This document shows positions 8,227 through 16,676 of a DNA stretch of 64,000 nt, piece by piece (within the stretch, counting starts at the first letter, position 1; every line of letters begins with the position of its first letter). A program made the position numbers and the translations under genes. The notes below the pieces were generated by a model, which saw only the letters and a list, made by a program, of their open reading frames with translations, had not been told where the DNA came from and did no database searches. This stretch comes from Streptomyces sp. NBC_00234 (lineage in GTDB: Bacteria; Actinomycetota; Actinomycetes; Streptomycetales; Streptomycetaceae), in assembly GCF_036195325.1 (NCBI RefSeq), contig NZ_CP108101.1, positions 7,564,001-7,628,000 of the forward strand, given 5' to 3'.

Positions 8227-9228
8227 TCAGGAACGGCCGGTCAGGACCACGAGCTTGCCGACCCGGTGTCCCCGTTCCATGTCGGTGTGGGCGCGGCGGA
8301 TGTCGTCGAGACCGTACGTGTGGACCGGTCCCAGGGCGATGTGGCCGGCGGCGATCTCGTCGAGGAAACGCTGGAGCACCCTGGCGGGCAGGTCGCCGCT
8401 CTCACCTCCGTAGGCGGTCAGCCGTACGCCGTTGGGCAGGTAACCGATCGGGTAGAAGTCGCGGACGGTCCACTGGTTGGAGAGCATCCCGGTGAAACAG
8501 ACCGTCCCGTGGACACGGGTGGCGGCGAGCGTGTCGGGAAGGGTCGGGGTCCCCACCAGTTCGAGGGCGGCGTCCACGCCATCGGGGTGGAGCGCCCGGA
8601 CGGCTTCGGCGACCTGGCCGTCGTCGACGAGGACATGGTCGACGCCCTGTGCCGTGAGGACCTCGGCGCGCCCGGGATTGCGAGTGGTCGCGAGGACGGT
8701 CGCACCGATCTGCTTGGCCAGGGCGGCGGCGGCCAGCCCGACCGAGGAGGTGCCGCCGCGGATCAGGAGGGTCTGGCCCGCGGTCAGATCCAGGCCGGTG
8801 GTCAGCGAGCCGTACGCGGTCTGCAGTGTTTCGGGGACCGCACCCAGGACCTCCCAGTCCAGCTCCGAGGAGAAGGGAATGACCTGGCCCACGGGGACGA
8901 GCGTGTACGCGGCGTACCCGCCGTCGTAGGTGCGGCCCATGTCGCCCATCATCGTCGCGACCTGCACGCCGGGGGCCAGACCGCTGTCCGCGTCCGCGGG
9001 ATCGAGCCCGTCGACGACACCGACCGCCTCGATGCCCGGCACGCGCGGGAAGGTGACGCCCTCGGCCATGCCCAGGCGGGTGTGCAGTTCGGAGCGGTTC
9101 AGGCCGAACGCCTTGACGGCGATCCGCACCCAGCCCGGCCGGATGACCGGAACGGGGCGGTCGGTGACGACCAGATTCTCCACGGGTCCGGGTCCGCTCA
9201 GGACCACTGCCCTCATCGTGTCAGCCAT
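8227..9228 (-). CDS. Zinc-binding-type dehydrogenase / NADPH:quinone oxidoreductase
   Basis: A 333-residue MDR-superfamily oxidoreductase. An N-terminal GroES-like domain contains GLNRSELHTRLG and FPRVPGIEAVGVV; the Rossmann domain has GGTSSVGLAAAALAKQIGATVLATTR, whose glycines bind NADP. The zinc-ligand cysteine and the structural four-cysteine lobe are missing, so it belongs with the zinc-independent quinone reductase (QOR) branch. The C-terminal HTYGLDDIRRAHTDMERG is typical of that branch. ATG at 9228 was chosen; MRAVVL 12 nt further in is an alternative start. The substrate is not predictable. Confidence 0.88.
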   Translation of the reverse strand: MADTMRAVVLSGPGPVENLVVTDRPVPVIRPGWVRIAVKAFGLNRSELHTRLGMAEGVTFPRVPGIEAVGVVDGLDPADADSGLAPGVQVATMMGDMGRTYDGGYAAYTLVPVGQVIPFSSELDWEVLGAVPETLQTAYGSLTTGLDLTAGQTLLIRGGTSSVGLAAAALAKQIGATVLATTRNPGRAEVLTAQGVDHVLVDDGQVAEAVRALHPDGVDAALELVGTPTLPDTLAATRVHGTVCFTGMLSNQWTVRDFYPIGYLPNGVRLTAYGGESGDLPARVLQRFLDEIAAGHIALGPVHTYGLDDIRRAHTDMERGHRVGKLVVLTGRS

Positions 9229-9278
9229 ACCGGGGATTCTGGCAGGACCGGGGTACGGAGGCAGAAGACGTGACGGTC

Positions 9279-10265
9279 TCACTGCCCGGGTGACCCCGGA
9301 CGGGTCCCCCTGCCCTGCTCCGTGACCGTCCTCGCGAGCTCGACGCACAGCCGCTGGATCTCCTCGTGCGTGCGGTTGCGTTCGGTGATGACCGCGGCGA
9401 GGAGCAGGGCGGTGAGGGAGAGGGCGCCGTTGAACGCCTGGAGGGTGACCATGTTGGTCAGGAGATCGTGATGGGCGAAGGGACCGGTCTCCCGGCCTGC
9501 CGCGAGGATCGCGAGCAAGGAGACGCCCAGGGCGCACGGTGCCGCCCCCGCCTGTTCGAAGCGGAACGCGGCCCAGATCAGGAAGGGGAACACCAGGAAG
9601 AGCAGGGAGGAGCTGCCGCTGCCGGTCGCCAGGAGGGTCACGGTCAGGGTGCACACCACCAGGGCCGCCGCCTCCGCCCATCCGGCGAGACCGACGTCGC
9701 GCGGCCAACGGGCCTGCCGGAGCACGAGCAGGCAGGGCGTGACGAGCAGGACGCCCGTGGCATCGCCCGTCCACCAGACCGACCAGGCCGGCCAGAAGCC
9801 GTCGGCCGGGAGCGCCCCCGAGACGACCAGAGTGCCGCTGCCGACGGTCGCGCTGATCAGCATGGGACCCAGGGCGCCGAGGAAGACCAGGGCGAGTGCG
9901 TCGCGCAGGCGGTCGAGGTCGTTGCGGAACCCGGCACGGCGCAGCAGCAGGTACGAGCAGACGGGGGCCAGGGTGTTGCCTGCGGCGATCGCCAGGACGG
10001 ACGCGGTCGTGGGGCCGATGGAGATGTTGACGGCGAGCGCGCCGATCGCGATTCCGGGCCAGATCCGCAGGCCGAACAGCAGCAGGGCAGCGACGGCGAT
10101 CCCGGTCGGCGGCCACAGGGGCGTGACCTGGTCGCGCACCAGCTGCTGAAGCAGCCCGAGGCGCGCGGTCGCGTAGTAGAGCGCGGCGACCGCCAGAATC
10201 GCCAGAGCAGTGACCTTGTGCCGTCGGAGCCATGCGCTGTCCACCACAGCAGCATCAGACACCAC
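9279..10265 (-). CDS. MASE1 domain integral membrane protein
   Basis: A 328-residue polytopic protein with about eight hydrophobic helices and the MASE1 signature TPLWPPTGIAVAALLLFG near residue 50, followed by WPGIAIGALAVN. MASE1 is a predicted sensory membrane module that is usually fused to a cytoplasmic output such as a kinase, GGDEF or, in Streptomyces, a SpoIIE/PP2C phosphatase. Here the output is missing: after the last helix only a short tail with ITERNRTHEEIQRLCVEL remains. A SpoIIE phosphatase is encoded immediately upstream on the same strand, 63 nt away, so the two probably work together. Start is GTG at 10265. Confidence 0.87.
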   Translation of the reverse strand: MVSDAAVVDSAWLRRHKVTALAILAVAALYYATARLGLLQQLVRDQVTPLWPPTGIAVAALLLFGLRIWPGIAIGALAVNISIGPTTASVLAIAAGNTLAPVCSYLLLRRAGFRNDLDRLRDALALVFLGALGPMLISATVGSGTLVVSGALPADGFWPAWSVWWTGDATGVLLVTPCLLVLRQARWPRDVGLAGWAEAAALVVCTLTVTLLATGSGSSSLLFLVFPFLIWAAFRFEQAGAAPCALGVSLLAILAAGRETGPFAHHDLLTNMVTLQAFNGALSLTALLLAAVITERNRTHEEIQRLCVELARTVTEQGRGTRPGSPGQ

Positions 10266-10328
10266 GCCGCGCCGTCCCGGCGGGTCGGACGCGCCGACAC
10301 CGGTGCCATGGGCCCTGCCGCGCCTCCG

Positions 10329-11204
10329 CTAGCCGGTGCCCGGCGGCCCGTCGTATCGGACGACGATCACGGCGGCATCGTCGTCGTGTCCGGTGCGGTC
10401 GGCGACCTTGATCACCTGTGAGGCGAGCGCTTCGGGAGGGGCTCCGCAGGCGGAGCCCACCAGCCCGGCCACCTCCGCCAGCCCCTCGTCGATCGGGTAC
10501 GACGGCCCTTCGACCACGCCGTCGGTCAGCAGGACCAGGTACCCGGGTTCCCGCACCTGCCGGCGCATCACGGGGTACGTCTGATCGGGCAGAATCCCCA
10601 GAGGCAGCCCCCCGGCGTCCAGGGAGACTCCGGACTCTCCGGCGTCGGTGCCCCACACCATGGGGACGTGGCCGGCCCGGGCGATACCGAGCTCGCCGGT
10701 CTCCGGGACGAAGCTCACCAGGCAGCAGGTGGTGAAGAGATCGCAGCCCAGCGCGATCAGCAGGTCGTTGGTGCAGGTCAGCACTTCGCCCGGGTCGGCC
10801 GTGACGCTGGCGAGGGCGCGCAGACTCGCACGGGCCTCACCCATGAAGGCGGCGGACTCCACCCCGTGTCCCTGCACATCGCCTATGGCGATGCCCGCCA
10901 CGCCGTCCCGCATCGCGAACGCGTCGTAGAAGTCACCGCCGATGGCCAGACCGTCCTGACAGGGGCTGTACCGCGTCGCCAGCCGGATACCCGGGAACCG
11001 GGGCAGCGTGGGCGGAAGCATGTGCCGCTGCAGGGCCATACCGAATTCGGCCTGGGCCCGCTGGATCCGGAGGTTCTCCAGGGCTTGATCGACAAGACGC
11101 CCAAGGGTGTGAAGGAGCTCCTGGGTGTCGTCCGACGCACGGCGGCGTTGTTTCATGACATTCCCGGGCATTTCGAAATGGCTCTGATCAAACCCTAAGC
11201 CCAT
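10329..11204 (-). CDS. SpoIIE-type PP2C serine/threonine phosphatase
   Basis: Cytoplasmic protein of 291 residues from the ATG at 11204, or 275 from MKQRRR at 11156. A short N-terminal coiled region (residues ~28-55) leads into ALQRHMLPPTLPRFPG and the PP2C core with GGDFYDAF, IGDVQGHGVESAAFM and, near the C-terminus, DRTGHDDDAAVIVV; the metal-binding aspartates are all present. Such phosphatases act on anti-sigma antagonists or similar phosphoproteins. If the 11204 start is used, codon 3 is TTA, the rare leucine codon read by bldA tRNA. No strong RBS precedes it, while GGGA lies before MKQRRR, so the start is unresolved. It lies directly upstream of the MASE1 gene. Confidence 0.88.
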   Translation of the reverse strand: MGLGFDQSHFEMPGNVMKQRRRASDDTQELLHTLGRLVDQALENLRIQRAQAEFGMALQRHMLPPTLPRFPGIRLATRYSPCQDGLAIGGDFYDAFAMRDGVAGIAIGDVQGHGVESAAFMGEARASLRALASVTADPGEVLTCTNDLLIALGCDLFTTCCLVSFVPETGELGIARAGHVPMVWGTDAGESGVSLDAGGLPLGILPDQTYPVMRRQVREPGYLVLLTDGVVEGPSYPIDEGLAEVAGLVGSACGAPPEALASQVIKVADRTGHDDDAAVIVVRYDGPPGTG

Positions 11205-11293
11205 TGAACGGCTGCTACCCACCCCACCCTCTCGGTGTTCCGGACGGTTCGCTGCGTCCGGCCCGGAGGTGTCCGGTGCGGGCACGGGGGCGA

Positions 11294-11917
11294 TCAGCCC
11301 TCGAAACCGTTCTCGGCCAGGATCGCCTCGATACGGGCGCGGTGGGTCGCCTCCCAGGCGTCGAGGGACTCGTCCGCCTCCTTGGCCTCCTTCGCCCGGG
11401 CGTCGGCGAGCACCTGCTCCCGACGGGCGCCCGGGGTCACGACGATGCCCTCCTCGTCCGCCACCACGATGTCGCCGGCGCTCACCCGTACGCCGCCGCA
11501 CCGCACCTCACCGTTGAGCGGCGCCACGCCCGTCTTGGCCCCCGGGACGGGAACGACGCCCCTGGCGAAGACCGGGAAGCCCATCTCGCGTACCTCGGCG
11601 AGGTCACGGATCACGCCGTCGACCACGAACGCCGCGATGCCCCGGCGCCTGGCGACCGCGCAGACGTTCCCTCCCGCCACAGCGAAGTCCACGTCACCGG
11701 CCTCGACGACGACGACCGAGCCGGGCTCCGCGCGGTAGATGGCGGCGTGCAGCATGAGGTTGCCGCCCGGAGGGCAGCGCACCGTGAAGGCCGGACCGGC
11801 GATACGTGGCATCGGCTCCCACAGGGGCCGGATGCCGATGTCCATGACCTGTTCGTGCCCGAGGACGTCCGCGAGGGTGGTGGGGGAGATGCTCAGGAAT
11901 CCGGTGACGTCGCTCAT
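11294..11917 (-). CDS. RraA-family protein (4-carboxy-4-hydroxy-2-oxoadipate aldolase/oxaloacetate decarboxylase-like)
   Basis: A 207-residue protein of the RraA/HMG aldolase fold. Conserved elements are GPAFTV, GSVVVVEAGDVDFAVAGG, the active-site stretch VDGVIRDLAEVREMGFPVFARG (residues ~100-120, with the R-D pair that binds substrate and metal), and DIVVADEEGIVV. Such proteins cleave or decarboxylate 2-oxo acids with Mg2+; true RNase E inhibition is unlikely. RBS GAGAGAAG precedes the ATG at 11917. A LysR gene ends 44 nt upstream, suggesting a regulator/enzyme operon. Confidence 0.87.
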   Translation of the reverse strand: MSDVTGFLSISPTTLADVLGHEQVMDIGIRPLWEPMPRIAGPAFTVRCPPGGNLMLHAAIYRAEPGSVVVVEAGDVDFAVAGGNVCAVARRRGIAAFVVDGVIRDLAEVREMGFPVFARGVVPVPGAKTGVAPLNGEVRCGGVRVSAGDIVVADEEGIVVTPGARREQVLADARAKEAKEADESLDAWEATHRARIEAILAENGFEG

Positions 11918-11961
11918 GGTCTTCTCTCGCTCGGGTGACCTGGCATGGACACGAGGGCACC

Positions 11962-12921
11962 CTAATCCAGGGTCGGGTGCAGCTCCGGGCGGGCGTCCCA
12001 CCAGGCGCGGTGGAAGGGGTTGTTGTCCACATTGGCCAAGTAGGCGCGGGCCGCGGCCCGGTAGAGGAGGTCCGCCTGCCCGGCGGAGACCGTCGAGCGG
12101 TTCCAGGCGAGACGGATGCGGCCGGTGACCGGTGTGCCGGCGAGGGGGCGCAGGACCGTGCCGTGCGCGTACGGAGCCGTCGGTTGGCTGAGGGAGACCG
12201 CCCGCCCCGCGGCGATCAGCCCGTAGTGCATCTTGCGGTCGGTGATCCGGTAGCGCAGGGAGGGGACGAACCCGGCCTTCGCGCACGCCTCGACGAGCGC
12301 CTCGGGCCCGCCGTCGTCGTCCTCGACCAAGGACATCCACGACTCCTCCGCGAGGTCCGCGAGCTCGACGCATGCGCGGTCGGCCAGGGGATGCTTCGCC
12401 GACATCCGTATGCAGAACGGCTCCTTGGGGATCAACGTCCGGGCCAGGACCCCTTCCGGCAGCGGGACTTCGTGCTCGTTGACCTCTCCGTACACGACGG
12501 CGTCGTACTGCCCCGCGCCCAGCATCCGGAGCAGTGAGGTCGCCGAGTGTTCGAGGTCCACGGTGATCTCCTGGCCCGACATCGCCAGATCCGTCTGCTC
12601 CAGCAGCCCGTCGACCAGCACCAGCAGAATGCAGCCCAGCCGCAGCGGCGCCCCGGTGACGAACGCGCGTGACTCCGCGCCGAGCGAGTCCATCTCGTTG
12701 AGCACCCGGCGCGCCTTGCCCAGCACGAACTGGCCCAGAGCGGTGGGTTCCACGCCGTGCCTGGTACGGACGAACAGTTCGCCGCCCGCGACCCGTTCGA
12801 TGCGGCGCAGCTGAGCCGAGAGCGCGGGCTGGGACACCCCGAGCCGACGCGCGGCGAGACCCAGACTTCCCGCCTCCGCTATCCGGCAGACGGCTTGCAG
12901 ATGCCTCAGTTCCAGCTGCAT
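11962..12921 (-). CDS. LysR family transcriptional regulator
   Basis: A 319-residue regulator. The N-terminal winged HTH (residues ~1-62) includes LRHLQAVCRIAEAGSLGLAA and LGVSQPALSAQLRRIERVAG, followed by LFVRTRHGVEPTALG. The remainder is the periplasmic-binding-like effector domain. It lies upstream of and on the same strand as the RraA-like gene, and is divergent from the large protease at 13055. It most likely controls the RraA-like enzyme and itself. The ATG at 12921 gives MQLELRHL, the expected N-terminus. Confidence 0.93.
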   Translation of the reverse strand: MQLELRHLQAVCRIAEAGSLGLAARRLGVSQPALSAQLRRIERVAGGELFVRTRHGVEPTALGQFVLGKARRVLNEMDSLGAESRAFVTGAPLRLGCILLVLVDGLLEQTDLAMSGQEITVDLEHSATSLLRMLGAGQYDAVVYGEVNEHEVPLPEGVLARTLIPKEPFCIRMSAKHPLADRACVELADLAEESWMSLVEDDDGGPEALVEACAKAGFVPSLRYRITDRKMHYGLIAAGRAVSLSQPTAPYAHGTVLRPLAGTPVTGRIRLAWNRSTVSAGQADLLYRAAARAYLANVDNNPFHRAWWDARPELHPTLD

Positions 12922-12954
12922 TTCAGCAGCGTACGCAGCGTGCCGTCGCCGCAC

Positions 12955-12972
12955 CATAACCCGCGTCTTATG
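12955..12972. promoter_or_regulatory. Candidate LysR-type dyad between the LysR gene and the protease gene
   Basis: CATAA and TTATG arms separated by 8 bp (a T-N11-A type box), 34 nt upstream of the LysR start and 83 nt before the divergent protease start. AT-rich sites are rare in this DNA, which supports but does not prove a regulatory role. Confidence 0.35.
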
Positions 12973-13054
12973 CCCGGCGGGATGTCCCCACTCGTCATGC
13001 TCACGCCCATACTCGGCGGCGACGAACCAGCCTCCCCCACGTCTTGGAGCCTCG

Positions 13055-16000
13055 ATGAAGCGAAGAACGATGACGGCCGGTCTGACACTGGCTGTGATCG
13101 CCGGGCTGACGGGTACCTCGGTCGCCCAGCCGGTCGGAGCGTCGGCAGCCACCGCCGAAGCGCGCACCACCCCGCTCTCCCGTGCGGTCGCCGCCGCCGA
13201 CCGGGCCGTCGACAGCGGTCTCGACACCCTGGTCAACTCCTCGCAGGAACAGTACGAGCGACGCCTCGTCACCCCCTGGGTGAAGGGCCTCTACTCCGTC
13301 GCCTACGAGCGCAGCTACCGCGGCCTGCCCGTCGTCGGCGGCGACGCGGTCGTCCTCGCCGACGGCGACGGCGACGTCCGCGCCCTCCAGTCCGCATCCG
13401 CCACCCGGATCGACGTGGCGACCGACCCGGCCGTGACGGCGAAGAAGGCCGAAACCGTCTCGCGGTCGAAACTGGCCGAGGTCGACAAGGTCCGCAGCAG
13501 CCGGCTCGTCGTGAAACTCGACGGCGCCGAGCAGACCCTCGCCTGGGAGACCGTGCTCTCCGGCCGCACCAAGAAGGCGCCCAGCCGACTCCACGTCTTC
13601 GTGGACGCGCGTACCGGCAAGGTCGTCGACACCCACGACGAGGTCTCCGCGGGCAGCGGGACCAGCAAGTGGAACGGTCCGGGACCGCTCACCATCGACA
13701 CCACCAACTCGGGCGGCAGCTACAGCCTGCGCGACCCGAACCGGGCCGGACTGAGCTGCGCGGACTACAGCACGGGTTCGGTCTTCACGAAGTCCTCGGA
13801 CTCCTGGGGCACGGGCAACCCCACCAGCAAGGAAACCGGCTGCGTGGACCTCATGTTCGCCGCGCAGAAGCAGTGGGACATGCTCGGCCAGTGGCTCGGC
13901 CGCAACGGGGTCAACGGCAGTGGCCGCAGCTTCCCCGCCAAGGTCGGGCTGCCCGAACTCAACGCGTACTGGGACGGCAGTCAGGTCACCATCGGCCGCA
14001 ACAGCGCCAACGAGTGGATCGCGGGCGCGGACGTGGTGGCCCACGAGTACGGGCACGCCATCGACACCAACACCCCCGGCGGAACCGGCGGCCAGGAATC
14101 CGGACTCGGCGAGGGCACCGGAGACATCTTCGGTGCGCTGACCGAGGCGTACATGAACCAGCCGTCCCCGTACGACGTCCCCGACTACACGGTCGGCGAG
14201 ATGATCAATCTCCAGGGCCGGGGACCGATCCGGAACATGTACAACCCGCCGGCCGTCAACAACGACCCGGCCTGCTACAGCTCCGCGATACCCGGCACCG
14301 AGGTGCACGCAGCCGCGGGACCGCTGAACCACTGGTTCTACCTGCTGGCCGAGGGCACCAACCCGGGCGGCGGGAAGCCGAGCAGCACCACCTGCAACCA
14401 GACCACGCTGACCGGCGTCGGGATCCAGAACGCCGGCAAGATCTTCTACGGTGGCATGCTGCTCAAGACCAGCAGCATGTCGTACAAGAAGTACCGTACG
14501 GCGACGCTCAGTTCGGCGAAGTCGCTCGACCTCGCCACCTGTGGGCTCTTCCTGAAGACGAAGGCCGCCTGGGACGCGATCAGCGTGCCGGCCCAGGCCG
14601 GGGACCCCACCTGTACGCCGACCGGCCAGAACAACGACTTCTCGCTGGCGCTGAACCCCTCGTCGGGCACCGTCCAGCAGGGCGGTTCGGTCACCACCAC
14701 CGTGGCCACCAACACCACCACCGGCACGGCACAGTCGGTGACCCTCACCGCCACCGGCCTGCCGTCCGGGGTGACCGCCTCCTTCAACCCGGCCACGGTG
14801 CAGTCGGGCCAGTCCTCGGTTCTGACTCTCTCCGCCACCTCCAACGCGGCGCCCGGCGCCTCCCAGGTCGTCGTCAAGGGTCAGGGCGCCACCCTCTCCC
14901 ACACCGTCGACTACACGCTCAACGTCGGTGGTACGCAGCCCGGCACCGACCCGCCGGACATCTCCGTCTCCAACGTCCAGTCCCATCTGGCGCAGTTCGG
15001 CACGATCGCCTCGCAGAACGGCGGCAACCGCCGTGCGGGCAGCGCGGGGTACACCCAGTCGCTGGCCTATGTGAAGGGGAAGCTGCAGGCCGCCGGATAC
15101 ACCGTCAGCGAGCAGTACTGCTCTACCTGCACCTACCCGTCCAACAACCTGATCGCCGACTGGCCGGGCGGCCCCGCCGACCAGACCGTCATGTTCGGCG
15201 CGCACCTCGACGGCGTATCGGCCGGACCGGGCATCAACGACAACGCCTCGGGCTCCGCGACCCTGCTGGAGAACGCCCTCGTCCTCGCCCAGAAGAACCC
15301 CACGATGACGAAGCACGTGCGCTTCGCCTGGTGGACGGACGAGGAACAGGGCCTCAACGGCTCGGAGTTCTACGTCAACCAGCTCACCAGCACCCAGCGC
15401 ACCGCCATCAAGGGCTACTACAACTTCGACATGGTCGGCTCCACCAACGCCGGCTACTTCATCAACAACGTCAACTCCACCACCGCGGCCCCGCTCAAGG
15501 CGTACTGGACCTCGCTCAACCTCGCACCCGAGGAGAACGTCGAAGGCCAGGGCCGCAGCGACGACGCGTCCTTCCAGGCGGCCGGCATCCCGACCTCCGG
15601 CTACGCGGCCGGCGCCAGCGCCCGTAAGACCTCGGCGCAGGCGACCAAGTGGGGCGGCACCGCGAACGCCGCCTACGACCCCTGCTACCACAGCTCCTGC
15701 GACACGACCGGCAACATCAACGCGACCGTCCTGGACCGCAGCGCGGACGGCGTCGCGTACGCCGTCTGGAAGCAGGCGGTCGGCAGCGACACCCCGTCCC
15801 AGGACTTCTCCCTCTCCACCAGCCCGGCCTCCGGCAGTGCCCAGCCGGGCGGCAGCGTCACCTCGACCGTGAACACCGCCACGCTGAGCGGCAGCGCCCA
15901 GACCGTCGCCCTGTCGGTCTCCGGTGCGCCGAGCGGTGTGACCGCGAGCCTGAGCCCGACCTCCGTACAGTCCGGCAGTTCCTCGACACTCTCCGTCCAG

Positions 16001-16561
16001 ATCGGCACCGGCGTCCCGCAGGGCACCTACACCCTGACGGTCACCGGCACCGGAACGGTCAGCCACAGCACGACCTACACGCTCACCGTCGGCGGGGGCG
16101 GCGGAACCTGCACCCCGCGCCAGCTCGTCGTCAACGGCGGATTCGAGAGCGGCACCACCCCGTGGACCACCACCTCGGGCGTCATCACCAACCAGACCGG
16201 ACAGCCCGCGCACGGCGGCTCCTACAAGGCGTGGCTGAACGGGTGGGGCTCCGCCCGGACGGACAGCGCCTCGCAGTCGCTGACCATCCCGTCGGGCTGC
16301 GCCGTCCACCGGCTCTCGTTCTATCTGCACATCGACACCGACGAGACCGAGAACGTCGCCTACGACACCTTCACCGTGTCGGTCGGCGGCCAGACCCTGG
16401 CGACGCTGTCCAACCTGAACGCGAACACCGGGTACGCGCTGAAGACCTACGACGTCTCGCAGTTCGCCGGCCAGACCGTCACCCTCAAGTTCAACGGTGT
16501 GGAGGACCAGTCGCTCCAGACCTCCTACGTCGTGGACGACGTCGCTCTGGAGGTGAGCTGA
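13055..16561 (+). CDS. Secreted double metallopeptidase: M4-type domain fused to an M28 aminopeptidase
   Basis: An 1168-residue exoprotein. In order: Sec signal (1-~32), FTP/propeptide region (~35-190), M4 thermolysin-like domain with HEYGH (H330, E331, H334) and third ligand E353 followed by D357, an Ig-like domain (~525-630), an M28 aminopeptidase domain (~640-905), a second Ig-like domain (~915-1010) and a C-terminal jelly-roll-like module beginning VVNGGFESG (~1018-1168). In the M28 part all five expected metal ligands are present: H717, D729, E763/E764, D792 and H879. Both active sites look intact, so one protein may combine endo- and aminopeptidase activity. RBS is not strong; the ATG follows GGAGCCTCG. 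Confidence 0.93.
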   Translation: MKRRTMTAGLTLAVIAGLTGTSVAQPVGASAATAEARTTPLSRAVAAADRAVDSGLDTLVNSSQEQYERRLVTPWVKGLYSVAYERSYRGLPVVGGDAVVLADGDGDVRALQSASATRIDVATDPAVTAKKAETVSRSKLAEVDKVRSSRLVVKLDGAEQTLAWETVLSGRTKKAPSRLHVFVDARTGKVVDTHDEVSAGSGTSKWNGPGPLTIDTTNSGGSYSLRDPNRAGLSCADYSTGSVFTKSSDSWGTGNPTSKETGCVDLMFAAQKQWDMLGQWLGRNGVNGSGRSFPAKVGLPELNAYWDGSQVTIGRNSANEWIAGADVVAHEYGHAIDTNTPGGTGGQESGLGEGTGDIFGALTEAYMNQPSPYDVPDYTVGEMINLQGRGPIRNMYNPPAVNNDPACYSSAIPGTEVHAAAGPLNHWFYLLAEGTNPGGGKPSSTTCNQTTLTGVGIQNAGKIFYGGMLLKTSSMSYKKYRTATLSSAKSLDLATCGLFLKTKAAWDAISVPAQAGDPTCTPTGQNNDFSLALNPSSGTVQQGGSVTTTVATNTTTGTAQSVTLTATGLPSGVTASFNPATVQSGQSSVLTLSATSNAAPGASQVVVKGQGATLSHTVDYTLNVGGTQPGTDPPDISVSNVQSHLAQFGTIASQNGGNRRAGSAGYTQSLAYVKGKLQAAGYTVSEQYCSTCTYPSNNLIADWPGGPADQTVMFGAHLDGVSAGPGINDNASGSATLLENALVLAQKNPTMTKHVRFAWWTDEEQGLNGSEFYVNQLTSTQRTAIKGYYNFDMVGSTNAGYFINNVNSTTAAPLKAYWTSLNLAPEENVEGQGRSDDASFQAAGIPTSGYAAGASARKTSAQATKWGGTANAAYDPCYHSSCDTTGNINATVLDRSADGVAYAVWKQAVGSDTPSQDFSLSTSPASGSAQPGGSVTSTVNTATLSGSAQTVALSVSGAPSGVTASLSPTSVQSGSSSTLSVQIGTGVPQGTYTLTVTGTGTVSHSTTYTLTVGGGGGTCTPRQLVVNGGFESGTTPWTTTSGVITNQTGQPAHGGSYKAWLNGWGSARTDSASQSLTIPSGCAVHRLSFYLHIDTDETENVAYDTFTVSVGGQTLATLSNLNANTGYALKTYDVSQFAGQTVTLKFNGVEDQSLQTSYVVDDVALEVS

Positions 16562-16585
16562 TCCGCACCTGAGCCCCCGACGGGC

Positions 16586-16621
16586 GGCGTCCGTCCCGGC
16601 CCCACGGCCGGGGCGGACGCC
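16586..16621 (+). terminator. Strong hairpin after the double metallopeptidase gene
   Basis: A 16-bp stem with one G-T pair (GGCGTCCGTCCCGGCC with GGCCGGGGCGGACGCC) and a CCAC loop, 25 nt after the stop codon. Confidence 0.8.
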
Positions 16622-16647
16622 GGCCCGTTTCCACGACGGGGGGCCGA

Positions 16648-16670
16648 CTGTCGTACCCGCCCGCTAGGTT
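16648..16670 (+). promoter_or_regulatory. Candidate promoter of the TGTCR-N11-TANNNT type, leaderless start
   Basis: CTGTCG (16648-16653), 11 nt, TAGGTT (16665-16670), with the ATG of the hydrolase 6 nt after the last base of the -10. This resembles the LexA-independent DNA-damage promoter (RecA-NDp/PafBC) of actinobacteria, with a mismatch in the first base and in the GTG part. The start codon would be at or next to the transcription start. Confidence 0.35.
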
Positions 16671-16676
16671 GCCCCC

